DNA of 64,000 nt, from contig CAVZHQ010000006.1 of assembly GCA_963775125.1 (NCBI GenBank), positions 310,001-374,000 of the forward strand, given 5' to 3'. The DNA is from JAHECQ01 sp963775125. GTDB lineage: Bacteria > Actinomycetota > Acidimicrobiia > Acidimicrobiales > SZUA-35. Shown one piece after another: positions 51,340 to 61,631 of the stretch. The notes under the pieces are model-generated. The model saw only the letters and a program-made list of their open reading frames with translations. It was not told where the DNA came from and searched no databases. The number at the start of each line of letters is the position of its first letter. Positions within the stretch are counted from its first letter, which is position 1. Made by a program: the position numbers and the translations under genes.

Positions 51340-54300
51340 TCACGGCTGGCAGCGCCACCTCGTCGGTGTCTCGGGTGCGTATCGGCAGTAGACGCCGGTG
51401 TGCACCGCGTTTGCCAAGTGACGGCCGAGCAGCGGATGAACGGTGTCCAGTCGGCGAATGGTGTCCCGCATCCTGGCCGAAACTGCCTTCCGCAGCCGTT
51501 CCATCGGTTCGGGCCCGGTCGGTCGGGGTCGACCACCGATACCGAGCGCAGTAGAGAGCTCCTCGAAAGGGAGTCGTATTCGGCCCGTGATCGTTCCGCC
51601 CTGGCGTTGTCGTGGAACAGCTCGGCCTCGTCGATCTCTTCGGTCAAGTCGCGGAGGCGGGCGCGGTATGCGCCGATGGCGGTGTGGTCGAGCGTCTGGC
51701 CGCCGTGGCCGCTCATCAGCGAGACGGCGACCCCTTCGAGCTCGGTGATGTGGACCTCCTGATTCGGGCGGGCGAGGAGCACGGCGAGGTCGGCAAGTCC
51801 CTTGCTGTGCTTGATGATGGTTCTTCGACCGCTGAACGTGACGTGCCACACGTCGCCGTCTCGGATGAGTGCGTTCCCAACCGGGTCGTCGGTCGTCGAG
51901 GACTCAGACGACGAACAGCGGACCAGGTGAGGCGAACGAGCAGCCAGGTATGCCGCATCGGCCTCGGCGTGGATGCGTTCACATGCAACCGGGTTCTGGC
52001 CGCTGGCGCCGAGACATTCGGCGAGGGTGCGCAACGCATCGGCGAGCAGCGTTCCTCCCAGGGGACGGTTGGCGGCCAGAGCTCGTTCGGCGTAACGCAC
52101 GGCGTCGTCGTGACGTCCGAGCGTTCGGCACCCGAGCGCCACGATCCTTGCCACCGAACCGTAGAGGACGGCACCGATGCCCTCGAAAGCGAAGAGCTCG
52201 GCGTACGGCTCGAGCAAATCGAGGGCACGAGGGAGCAGCGCATGTTCGAGCAGAGCCGCGGCGCGAACGAGGTTCACCATGTTCGGGAGCCACTCGGCGT
52301 CTTCGTACTGATCGTCGATACCCAGCGCGACGGCCCGGTCCAGCAAGGCGATTGCCTCAACCCGGCGGTCAGCCAGGCAGAACGCCCACGCGTACGCACC
52401 GATCGACGAGATGTAGTCGACGAGTTCGGGCGCGGTTTCACCGAGCGATTCCACCAAGCGAAGCGCACCGTCGTAGTCCCCGCGCTGCCACGCGATCCCC
52501 AGCCGAGCAACGGTCGCAAGCATCGGCGCGTTCGTGCTTCCGCCGGCCCGGCCCAGTCGGCCGACTTCGGCGATGAGCCGGTCTGCTGCGTCGACATCGC
52601 CGGCCACGAGGGCCAGCTGTGCCTGCCACAACGGCACGTACCAGGAGTAGAGCGGGTTGCCGAGGGCTACGGCGCGACGGGCAAAGGCGTTCGTATCTTC
52701 CTCGGTGCCGGCCAGGTCGCCCGATTCGAGTCGTGCCACGTACCGGAGCCGCCTGCCGAGCAGCTCCAGCGGGCCATCGGCGACGCGCTCGGCGATGTCG
52801 ATGATCTCGGTGGCTTGCCGAACCCTCTCCGGGACATGCGCTGGTCCGGAAATCACATCGCAATGGACGGCGAGCGCTCGGGCGATCACGATCGGGTCAC
52901 CAGACCGCCGGGCCAGCCTCACCGCGGCCTCGGCCAAATGACGACGCCGGTCATCTGGCGCGACGAGTGAGAGGGCGACCGACAGTCGGCCGAGCACCAT
53001 CGCCTCGAGCGCGTGGTCTGCGCCGCCGGACAAGCGACGTGCCGCCTCTTCCAGCAGGTCGATCTGGTGTTGGTCGAACAGTCTGACCTCGAATCCCGAG
53101 AGGTCCGCGCTCAACCCGAGCGCCGCGCGGGCGAGAAGCTCCGGTGAGTTGGCTGAACGAGCGAGCGTCGCCAGATCGTCGAACGCCGCCGATGCGCCGG
53201 CCCCGTCGCCGCTCAGCAGGCGGGCCCGTCCTGAACCAGCGAGCGCAGCGGCTCGGACCTGGTCGTGGTCGGCGTTTCCGAGCGCAGCGAGGGCTCGCTC
53301 GTAGTGGCCGCTTGCTTCCTCCCATGCCATTGCGTGCAACGCCCGGTCTCCTGCCCGCACACACCAAGCGGCGGCAGCCGAATCGGGGACCTCGCAGCAG
53401 GCGAGCAGGTGCGCGGCGATCACGGCGGGTTCTTCGTCGACGAGTTCGAGCACCGAGGCGGCGCGCCGATGCAACCGGATGATCTCGTGCGTGCTTCGGC
53501 CTTCGAGCGCGGCGCGCCGGAACAGATCATGGACGAAGGCCCAGGTCCCGGTGCCAGGCGCCCGCTCGATGATGCGCAGAGCAGTCGCTCGGTCAAGTGC
53601 TTCGGTTACTGCGGTCCGCTTCCCACCGTGCATCTCACAAAGGTCGACGAACCGAAAGGATGATCCGAGAATTCCCGCGGCGCACAGGAGGTCTCGGGAC
53701 TCGTCGTCGAGCGCCCCGAGGCGTTGCGCCAGAAGGTCTCGCGTTCCAGGTTCGAACGCGGTGGCGAGGTCGATCCGAGGCTCCTCTGCCAGCAGCCGGC
53801 CCAGTTGGACGACGAGGAAGGGATTTCCAGCGGTGAGCCGGAAGACCTCGGCGCTCGCCGTCTCGGCATGGGTGCGACCGATCTGGTGACCGAGGAGCGC
53901 CGAGATGCTCCGCTGGTCGAGGCCGCGTATCGTCAGGCGATCGGCGCGGCCGCCGAGGCGGGTGAGGGGCGACCCGGGCACGATGTCGGTGTCCCGATAC
54001 GAGCCGATCACAAGAACCGGGATGCCTGGAAGGTGGCCGGCCACGGCGTCGAGTAGCAGCAACGTGCCTTCGTCTGCCCAATGGAGATCGTCCAGAACCA
54101 GAAGGGCCGGCTGCTCGACCGTCGCTTCCTCCAGGGCTTCGACCACGGCCGCGTACGCCGTCGAGCGGGCCGCGCCTGCGGAGGCGGAGTCTCCGAACTC
54201 TGCGCCAACGAGTGACTTGATCGCTCGTTGGCCGGGAGGCCCCAACCCCGCGAGCAGGGTCAACCACGGACCGTACGCAACCGTTCGGCCATCGGCCGAG

Positions 54301-54491
54301 CACGCAGCCCAACGAACCCCCACGCCGCTCCGACGGGCCAGGCCCACCGCGTCGCGGGCGGCAGTTGTCTTACCGATGCCCGCCTCGCCGACGAGGAGCA
54401 CGAGGCGCCCACTTCCGGACGCTGCGGCCGCGAGCGCCTCACCCACGATCAGGGCAACCCGGCTGCTTCTGGCTTCGGCGTCGTTCGCCAT
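51340..54491 (-). CDS. Large AAA+ ATPase/TPR transcriptional regulator, module 1 (frameshifted)
   Basis: About 1050 residues. STAND-type ATPase: Walker A LLVGEAGIGKTTAARDAVGL (about 31-50), Walker B LLVLDDLHWADEG. A long helical repeat region (TPR-like) fills residues 320-880. The C-terminus has DVWHVTFSGRRTII, HSKGLADLAVLLARPNQEVH, AYRARLRDLTEEIDEAE and, after a one-base loss in CCCTTT at about 51565, LSTALGIGGRPR, RKAVSARMRDTIRRLDTVHP and HTGVYCRYAPETPTRW. No LuxR HTH; this C-terminal domain is the likely DNA-binding part. It is divergent from a methyltransferase gene, 82 bases away, with ATCTGGCG-type sites between. Confidence 0.85.
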
Positions 54492-54512
54492 ACGGGCGCG
54501 ACGTTAGTGCTG

Positions 54513-54540
54513 ATCTGGCGATGCCAGCCGAGAACTGGCG
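54513..54540. promoter_or_regulatory. Candidate operator, module 1 (ATCTGGCG / AACTGGCG)
   Basis: ATCTGGCG at 54513-54520 and AACTGGCG at 54533-54540 are direct repeats two helical turns apart; the first is part of CTGGCGATGCCAG. They lie in the divergent gap between regulator 1 (start 54491) and the methyltransferase (start 54574). The same half-site is found at module 2. Confidence 0.5.
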
Positions 54541-54573
54541 CCATGGGGGCGACAGCTCGACGAAAGGCACCTC

Positions 54574-55683
54574 ATGGCCATCACCACCGATCACTTCCTC
54601 GATCCGACCGAACTCGACGCCGCGATCGGCGCCTTCGCCGAACGTATTGCTCTGGCCGCAATTGGCAGCTTCGAACTGGCGACCATCGAACTGGGTATGA
54701 GACTCGGGCTGTACGCGGCGCTCGCCGTCGCGCCGGCGACGGCGTCGGAGCTCGCCTCACGGGCCGGTATCGACGGCCGGTATGCCATCGAGTGGCTCGA
54801 GCAACAGGCGACGGCCGGGATCGTCAGTCTCGAAGGCGACCGTTCGAGCCCGGGTACCGATGGACCCATCTTCTCGTTGCCAGGAGCGCAACGGGCCTGC
54901 TTGCTCGACCCGGACAGCCTCGCCTCTGTCGCCCCGCTCGCGACCTTTGCTGTAGCGGCATCGGGGATCCTCCCCGAATTGGTCGACGCCTATCGAAACG
55001 GAACGGGCATTTCGTTCGCCGGGTACGGCCAGTGGATTCGACGAGCCCAGGAAAACGCCAATCGACCACAGTTCACGAATCTGCTCGCATCGGAGTGGCT
55101 TCCCTCGATGCCCGATGTGGCGACTCGGCTCGCCGGCGGGGGACGAGTGGCCGACGTGGGATGTGGGTGCGGATGGTCGTCGATCGCGATCGCACGCGGC
55201 TATCCCTCGGTCACGGTTGATGGTTTCGACACCGATTCCGCGTCGATCGCCGATGCACGCTCCAACGTCGTCGATGCCGGCCTTTCGGACCGCATCACCT
55301 TGCATACCACCGAGGCCCGAGCCGGCGATGACGGGTACGACCTCGTCTGCTGCTTCGAGGCTCTGCACGACATGGCGCACCCCATCGAGGCGCTCGCGAC
55401 CATGCGCACGATGACAAACGACGGGGGCGCAGTGTTCATCGTCGACGAGCGTGCCGCCGACGCGCTTACACCCAATGATCCCGATCCGATGCAGCGGCTG
55501 TTCTACGCCGCCAGTGTCCTGCACTGTCTACCCGTCGGTCGCAGCGAGCCGGATTCGGCCGCCACCGGGACGTTGTTGCGCATCGCCACGCTCGAGCGCT
55601 ACGCCGACCAGGCCGGTTTCGCATCGGTCGAGGTCCTGCCGATCCAACACGACATGTTTCGCTTCTATCGACTGCACCCCTGA
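54574..55683 (+). CDS. SAM-dependent methyltransferase with N-terminal winged helix
   Basis: 369 residues; AAAGG lies ten bases before the ATG. N-terminal domain (residues about 25-95): LGMRLGLYAALAVAPATASE and GIDGRYAIEWLEQQATAGIV, a winged-helix dimerisation domain as in Rv2258c-like or O-methyltransferases. The Rossmann core has VADVGCGCGWSSIAIARGYP (motif I), VDGFDTDSASIADARSNV (motif II acidic residue) and DLVCCFEALHDMAHPIEALA (post II). It methylates a small molecule. It is divergent from regulator 1 and precedes the ABM-like gene by 56 bases. Confidence 0.9.
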   Translation: MAITTDHFLDPTELDAAIGAFAERIALAAIGSFELATIELGMRLGLYAALAVAPATASELASRAGIDGRYAIEWLEQQATAGIVSLEGDRSSPGTDGPIFSLPGAQRACLLDPDSLASVAPLATFAVAASGILPELVDAYRNGTGISFAGYGQWIRRAQENANRPQFTNLLASEWLPSMPDVATRLAGGGRVADVGCGCGWSSIAIARGYPSVTVDGFDTDSASIADARSNVVDAGLSDRITLHTTEARAGDDGYDLVCCFEALHDMAHPIEALATMRTMTNDGGAVFIVDERAADALTPNDPDPMQRLFYAASVLHCLPVGRSEPDSAATGTLLRIATLERYADQAGFASVEVLPIQHDMFRFYRLHP

Positions 55684-55739
55684 CGAACGATGCCCTTCAT
55701 CCAGTCCGAAATCCGAATCAATCAACGAAAGGCCAGGCC

Positions 55740-56033
55740 ATGACGTTCATCCAAATCATCGAATGCCATACCGAAAAGTTCGACGAGATCGTCGAGCTGG
55801 ACCGAGAGTGGGAACGGCGCACCGAGGGAAGGCGCACGACACGTCGGTCGATCATCACGCGGGACCGCAACGACCCGACCAGATATCTGGTGCTCGTGTT
55901 CTTCGACTCCTACGAATCGGCAATGGAGAACTCCCAACTCCCCGAAACTGCCGAGTTCGCGGACCGGTATCGGGCGCTCGCCGGAGAGTCCATGGAGTTC
56001 CACGACCTGGATGTCATCGACGACCGATCCTGA
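55740..56033 (+). CDS. Small dimeric alpha/beta-barrel (ABM-like) protein
   Basis: 97 residues: MTFIQIIECHTEKFDEIVEL, RRSIITRDRNDPTRYLVLVF, FDSYESAMENSQLPETAEFA. The ferredoxin-like fold with paired strands and a dimer helix fits antibiotic-biosynthesis-monooxygenase or EthD-like proteins. AAAGG is nine bases before the ATG. It probably acts on the same compound as the methyltransferase upstream. It is convergent with the nitrilase gene (21-base gap). Confidence 0.75.
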   Translation: MTFIQIIECHTEKFDEIVELDREWERRTEGRRTTRRSIITRDRNDPTRYLVLVFFDSYESAMENSQLPETAEFADRYRALAGESMEFHDLDVIDDRS

Positions 56034-56054
56034 GGACGGCGAGTCGAGCGGACC

Positions 56055-56975
56055 TCAGTGACCGTCGCCCCCCGGCGTGTTGACGGTCAACGAGAGGACG
56101 TCAGGACGGGCGTAGTGGCCGGTGGGGTCGAAGAATCTGCGGCCGGCGGCGATTCGATCGAGGTCGAGCGTCGCGGTGACGGTTCCGGCCTCGCCGATGA
56201 GCGGCCCTTCGAGGATCTCGCCTCCGGGAGCGACGATGGTGGTGTTTCCGTTCGACAACGGTGCGTCGCCTCCTCCGTACGTCTCGGCGGCACCGGGAAG
56301 GTCGGTCGGCACATCGCATTCCCGGAGGAAAGCGGTGACACCGACGACGAAGACCCGTCCCTCTTTGGCGATGTGTCGCAACGTCGGTACCCACTCGTCG
56401 CTGTTGTCCCAGGTGGGGGAGAGGAGGACGTCGATGCCCTTCTCGTAGAGAGCGGCACGGGCCAGGGGCATGTAGTTCTCCCAGCAGATGAGCGAGGCGA
56501 CTCGGACACCGCCGATGTCCACCACGGTCAACATCGGCCCTTGCCCGTTTGACCACACGGTTCGCTCGGCCACTGTCGGGACCAGCTTGCGATGCAACCC
56601 GGCGATTTCGCCTTGGTCGTCGATGTAGACGACCGCGTTGTACAACGTGCCGGTTCGGGTTCGCTCGGTGATTCCGAGTGCGACCCAGACGCCGGCGGCG
56701 GCCGCAGCGGCTCGCACGGTGTCGAGATGGGAACCGTCGATCTCGACGGCCTGGTCCTGGAAGCGGTGATACCAATCGGCATCGTTCGGCACGGTCATGC
56801 GCCAGACGAAGTCGGGGTAGCCGGGAACGAACGATTCCGGGAAGACGACCAGATGGGCTCCATCTGCTCCTGCTCGGCCGATGTGGTCGGCGACGATGTC
56901 GAGCGTGGCGTCCCGGTCGAAGTAGACAGGGGTCGCCTGGACGGCGGTGACTCTGAACGGTCCTCTCGTGCTCAT
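56055..56975 (-). CDS. Nitrilase-family carbon-nitrogen hydrolase
   Basis: 306 residues. The catalytic triad is Glu47 in LVVFPESFVPGYPDF, Lys130 in GLHRKLVPTVAERTVW and Cys164 in VASLICWENYMPLAR, where C-W-E-N is the nitrilase signature rather than amidase. The end has VNTPGGDGH. It should hydrolyse a nitrile to the acid and ammonia; some members act on aldoximes or cyanide. The ATG overlaps the methyltransferase stop by four bases (ATGA), so both are translated together. Confidence 0.93.
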   Translation of the reverse strand: MSTRGPFRVTAVQATPVYFDRDATLDIVADHIGRAGADGAHLVVFPESFVPGYPDFVWRMTVPNDADWYHRFQDQAVEIDGSHLDTVRAAAAAAGVWVALGITERTRTGTLYNAVVYIDDQGEIAGLHRKLVPTVAERTVWSNGQGPMLTVVDIGGVRVASLICWENYMPLARAALYEKGIDVLLSPTWDNSDEWVPTLRHIAKEGRVFVVGVTAFLRECDVPTDLPGAAETYGGGDAPLSNGNTTIVAPGGEILEGPLIGEAGTVTATLDLDRIAAGRRFFDPTGHYARPDVLSLTVNTPGGDGH

Positions 56976-57823
56976 CGGGTTGCTCCGGCAACGACGAGCT
57001 CACATGGACCGACGAAGCCGCCGTCGGTCTCGTAGGGACGCAACGCGGTTTCGATCTCCTCCCAGACCGAGGCCTGGTCGTCGGGGCTCAGGGAGCCGAG
57101 CATCTGGTGAAGCGCTCCGAACGACTCACGTTCGAAGCGGACACACTCGGCTGCTGAAGCAAGGCGAACCGGTGCATCGATGACTTCGATGACGATGTCG
57201 TGGAAGCCCGCCTGTACGAGATCGCGTTCGAGAACTTCGGGGTCGGCGAGGCTGAACGGTCCAGGTTGTCCCGGCGCCGGAGCGGGGAGTTGGGCACGTT
57301 CGCGGATGATCGACACGGGCACCGAGAAGAAGCCGTTCCTGGCCGCCGTCGAGTACGTGACCGTCGCGAGACGGCCCGAGTCTCGAAGCGCATGGCGGAT
57401 GCCGGTGAGGGCTTGGTGACGGTTCGGGAAATAGATGAGCCCGAGCCGTGAGATGGCGGCGTCGAAAGTCCCAGCCGGAAGTTCCGCGAGCTGTTCGCCG
57501 TCGAGCTCGCGCGTCGAGAGGGTGTGCAGGCCTGCCTGCTCTGCGGCGTGCGCCGCGTATCGGAGAATGGCAGGGGACAGGTCGGTGGCCAAGACCGAAC
57601 CGGTCGTGCCGACCCGTCGGGCCGCCGCAATACTCTGGCCACCGGCTCCAGCCGCTATGTCGAGGACCCGGCTCCCCGTTTCGATCCCCGCGAGGTCGAT
57701 CATCCGATCGGTCGCCTGGCCGAGCCATGTTTCGAGCAGCGGCCCCCAATCGTTCCAGCCGAATGCGTAGTCCTCCCACTGCTGGCGGGTGGTCGTCTTG
57801 TACTGATCGGCATCAAAGGCCAT
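56972..57823 (-). CDS. Class I SAM-dependent methyltransferase
   Basis: 283 residues. Motif I: VLDIAAGAGGQSIAAARRVG; motif II: VLATDLSPAILRYAAHAAE; then FDAAISRLGLIYFPNRHQAL and LRDSGRLATVTYS. This is the UbiE/MenG-like small-molecule methyltransferase fold. It precedes and overlaps the nitrilase gene, and is divergent from regulator 2 (107-base gap with a strong palindrome). Sequence differs clearly from the methyltransferase of module 1, so the two modules are not a simple duplication. Confidence 0.92.
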   Translation of the reverse strand: MAFDADQYKTTTRQQWEDYAFGWNDWGPLLETWLGQATDRMIDLAGIETGSRVLDIAAGAGGQSIAAARRVGTTGSVLATDLSPAILRYAAHAAEQAGLHTLSTRELDGEQLAELPAGTFDAAISRLGLIYFPNRHQALTGIRHALRDSGRLATVTYSTAARNGFFSVPVSIIRERAQLPAPAPGQPGPFSLADPEVLERDLVQAGFHDIVIEVIDAPVRLASAAECVRFERESFGALHQMLGSLSPDDQASVWEEIETALRPYETDGGFVGPCELVVAGATR

Positions 57824-57862
57824 CGGTTCGTCCCTTCCATGATCGAGGTGTCATCCTTGAGG

Positions 57863-57903
57863 CGCCAGATGGTGTCGATGTTCCGCCAGATTGCATCTGG
57901 CGG
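57863..57903. promoter_or_regulatory. Operator palindrome, module 2 (CCGCCAGAT-TGC-ATCTGGCGG)
   Basis: CCGCCAGAT (57883-57891) and ATCTGGCGG (57895-57903) are exact inverted repeats separated by TGC. A further CGCCAGAT lies at 57863-57870, exactly 21 bases (two turns) from the left arm. The site sits between the divergent methyltransferase (start 57823) and regulator 2 (start 57931), 28 bases before the regulator ATG. Confidence 0.7.
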
Positions 57904-57930
57904 TTGGCGAGATCTCGAGGGAAGGATCGA

Positions 57931-60900
57931 ATGGCGCAGCCAAACCAGTCGGCGGTTGTCGGTCGGGCCGAACCTCTGCGCCGCATCGGCGAAGCGCTCT
58001 CCGCTGCTTCCCAGGGCCACCGGTCGGCGGTTCTCGTGAGCGGCGAGGCGGGCATGGGCAAGACGTCATTGATTCGGGCTGCCATCGATGCATCCATGGT
58101 CGATGAGGTCGTCGTTGGTTGGGGTACGTGTTGGCACGGTGGGGGTGCCCCGGGTTTCTGGCCGTGGATGCAAGCGCTCAGCGACCTCGCCCGGCTCGTG
58201 GGCGATGACGCCGTGGCCGCGGCCGGTCGGGATCGCGACGTCCTGTCGGTCCTGATCCGGGATTTCGAGCCGGCGACGCAGACCGCCGGCGACCCCGACC
58301 GGCATCGCTTGTTGCTGCTGGACGCCGCGGTCCGTTGGCTGGCGGCGTTGGCGGTCAAACGGCTCGTCGTGATCGTGTTGGATGATCTCCAGTGGGCCGA
58401 CTCGTCGACCTTCGACTTGCTCGACCATCTGACCGCAGCGCCGGTAGCGGCCCGGCTGATGGTGGTCGGCGCCTATCGACACGATGAACTCGACGAATAC
58501 AGCAAGGCGAAGTTGGCCCGAGTCGGGTCCCATGCGGAACACGTTCACCTCGAGGGCCTGACCGTCGAGGGCGTCGAGGAGCTGGTTGGCGGAATCCTTG
58601 ACCCTCGAACTGCTCGCACGCATGCACTCGAGCTGCATCGACGAACGGGGGGACACCCGCTCTTCGTGAGCGAGCTTGCGCGGTTGCCGCAGCTTGGCGC
58701 CGGCGTGCTGCTACCCGCCGTCGTGACCGGAGCCGTCGCCCGACGCTTCGGGATGCTGCCGAGTCAGACCCGTGAGCTCCTGGCCGTGGCCAGCGTGCTC
58801 GGGAACCGTCTGTTGCCCGATGTCTTGGGTTCGGCGGCGGGTGCATCAGCGGCTGAGGTGGTTCGTGATCTCGGGCCCGCCATTGAGGCGGGACTCGTTC
58901 GGACGTCCGCTGGTGACGAGTTCTGGTTCACCCACGACCTGTTCCGTGAAACCGTCTACGGGCAGCTTGACCCGACTGAGCGTTCGCAGCTCCATGGCCG
59001 AGTTGGCGAGGCCCTCGAGGCTCGTCGTGGTCGTGGTGGCGACGTCGCTGCCGGCGACCTGGCGTTCCATTTCGCTGCCGCCATCAGAACGAGCGATCCG
59101 GAGCGGGCGATCCGCTGGGCCTGCGAGGCCGCAATCGACGATCGGCGACGCTCGGCGTTCACCGAAGCGGCCAGTCACCTCCGCAGGGCTCGGATTGCCG
59201 CGCTCGACGCGGGTTGGAGCATCGAGCCCGAGCGTATGGCACGAATGCTGATGGAGGAGGCCGACAGCCAGGCCCGTTCCGGGGAGCCGCTGGTGGCGCG
59301 TGGTCTGCTGGCGGAAGCGGCCAAGGTCGCTCCGGACGTTCTCCTGAACGCCGATGTGGCGTTGGCGGTACACCGCCTGGGCGCAAAGTTCGCCGCTCCC
59401 CGAGATGAGGTCATCGCTCAACTCGAGGCCGCGTTGGCAGCCGTGTCGGGCATCGACCTTGCTCGTCAGGCCCGAGTCACCGCAGCGCTGGCGCGAGAAC
59501 TCCAACACTCCGTGGCGGAGGACCGGGTGCGCGCCGGCCCCCTCAGCGAACAGGCCCTGACCCTCGGCCGTGAGTCCAACGATGATGTGACGCTCATTGC
59601 GTGCCTTCTGGCACGCCACGACGCGCTCTGGGGGCCGGGTACCGGCACCGAACGGGCCCGGTTGGGCCACGAGGTCGCCACCGCCGCCGGCCGACTCGGT
59701 GACACCGACCGCTTGGCCGAGGGACTGATTTTGGAGGCCAACGGTCTCCTCGAATCCGGTTCAGCAACGTTTCGGCCGGTGCTCGATCGTTGGTTCGGGC
59801 TGCTCGAGAGTCGTGCTGAACCTCGCGATCACTACCTGGTGCAGACTCGTCGTGCTGCTCTTGCCCTGCTCGAAGGTGACGCCGACAAGGCCGAGGAGTT
59901 CATGCTCGATGCAGCTCGGATCGGAGAGAAGATCCACGAGCCCGACACCGGCAACGTGCTCATGTCGCAGCGGGTCGAGCTCGCTCGGGTACGCAATCGA
60001 CCGGAAGAGCTGCGAACCCTCGCCGCAGACGCGGTGCAGTGGTGGACCGGAGCACCCGTGCTCGCCCATTCGGTGGCAGCGGGGGCCTTCGCCGCCGCTG
60101 GCGACCTCACGCGTGCTGCTCGCGAGGTCGCCATGGTCACGGAGTCCGGAGGATGGCAGAGAGAGTTGTCCTATCTGCGGTCAGTGCTCGTCATGCATCT
60201 GGCCGAGGCGGCGACTGCTCTCGGCGACACCGACCTTTGTCGTGACCTGCTCGCCGATGTGGAGCATCTTGTCGACAGCTGTGGTGTCAACGGCGCCGTG
60301 GTCGCCTTCGCCGGACCATTTGCTCACACGGTCGGCATCCTCGCTGCAGCACTCGGCGACGTGCAGCGAGCTGAGGCGATGCTCGGCAGATCGGTCGAGA
60401 CCGCTCAGCGCCTTGGCGCCACGGTGTGGGTCCGACAAGGGACGCGTGCCCTTGGTCCGAATCGAGAAGGCGGGGAGGGAAGGGTCGCCGAGGGCGAGGA
60501 AGGTGAGGCGAGGAAGGTGGAGACAGAGCCTTGGCTTGTCTCGTCCGGGGTGGGCAGGTGTGGAACGTGTCCTGGTGCGGTGAGCACGGCAGTCTTCCGC
60601 ACGTGAAGGGCCTGGCTGACATCGCTGTGCTCGTGGAGCGTCGAGGCCAGCAGGTTTCCGCATTGCAGCTCGCCGGCGGGGTACGGACGAGCGTTGGGGC
60701 TCGCAGCGAACTGATCGACCTCGCGGCGCTTGCGGCCTACCGCGCTCGACTGAACGACCTCACCACCGAGATCGACCGGGCGGAGACCGATGCTGACATC
60801 GGACGAGTCCGAAGCCTGGAACAGGAGCGCGAGCACCTCTTCGCCGAAGTCAGGCGGGCCACCGGCCTCGGCGGCGGTCTGCGTGTCAACCCAAACGACC

Positions 60901-61070
60901 CTGCCGAACGGGCTCGGAAGGCTGTCAGCGCGCGCATCAGAGACGCCATCCGCCGACTCGAGCCGATCACCCCATTGCTGGCGGCGCACCTCGATCGCTC
61001 CATCCAGACCGGGCTTCAGTGCTCGTACCAACCCACGGGCGACGAGGCCACGATTCGGTGGAAGTTGTAG
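57931..61070 (+). CDS. Large AAA+ ATPase/TPR transcriptional regulator, module 2 (frameshifted)
   Basis: About 1045 residues from ATG 57931 (GGGAAGG upstream). Walker A: VLVSGEAGMGKTSLIRAAID (about 34-53); Walker B: VIVLDDLQWADSST. Middle: VVTGAVARRFGMLPSQTREL and FWFTHDLFRETVYGQLDPTE, as in LuxR/MalT-type STAND regulators, then TPR-like helices to about residue 840. After a frameshift near 60525-60545 come LVRGGQVWNVSWCG, KGLADIAVLVERRGQQV, AYRARLNDLTTEIDRAE, RKAVSARIRDAIRRLEPITP and QTGLQCSYQPTG, the same C-terminal domain as regulator 1. No LuxR HTH. It probably controls the divergent methyltransferase-nitrilase operon via 57863-57903. Confidence 0.85.
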
Positions 61071-61138
61071 AACGATCCGGAGCGATCTCTGCCGTATGTT
61101 GCCGGCTCGCATCACCGGCGTCGCGTCAGCAGATCTCG

Positions 61139-61616
61139 TCAGCAGATCTCGTCGATGTTCCGCCCCATCGTCTCGTAGACGAGCGTTGCCTCGCCCTCTT
61201 GGTGCCGATGGAACTGTGTGGTCAGCGCTCCGAGCCGCTCGCTCACGTCGGCGGGGTCGATCACGACGGCCGAATCGTCCTCGAGGTGTTCGCGCAATGA
61301 GGCCACAGCGATCGTGAGGTCACGCAGGTCTTGTTGGAGCCGCTTGACCCGCTCGATGAACGCGGGGTGGGCGAGCGCTATCTCGTCCAGAAGGCGGAGC
61401 GGGTCATCGGGTCGGGGGACTTGCGCTTGTAGCGCAACATGGAGTGCGTCAACGGCGACCCGTACCCGGTGGACCCACGTGCGATGGCGGCGTGGTGGGG
61501 GTGCGGTGGGCCGCGTACTCGAGGACCTCGAGCGCCCGCAACGCGGTCCGACGTTCTGCCTGGAGATGGGCTGCAAGCTCGTCGTGGGTGCGTCGTGCAC
61601 CGGGCTTCTCCGGCAT
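61139..61616 (-). CDS. Small helical protein (frameshifted)
   Basis: From ATG 61616 the frame gives MPEKPGARRTHDELAAHLQA, ERRTALRALEVLEYAAH and then degrades; a one-base indel at about 61480-61510 leads into VHRVRVAVDALHVALQAQVP, EIALAHPAFIERVKRLQQDL and REHLEDDSAVVIDPADVSER, ending NIDEIC at 61139. The product would be about 158 residues and mostly helical, possibly a regulator of the adjacent recombinase gene, 15 bases upstream on the same strand. A 13-bp tandem repeat (GTCAGCAGATCTC twice, 61125-61150) lies across its 3' end. Confidence 0.5.
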
Positions 61617-61631
61617 GGCGGTCGGCTCCCT

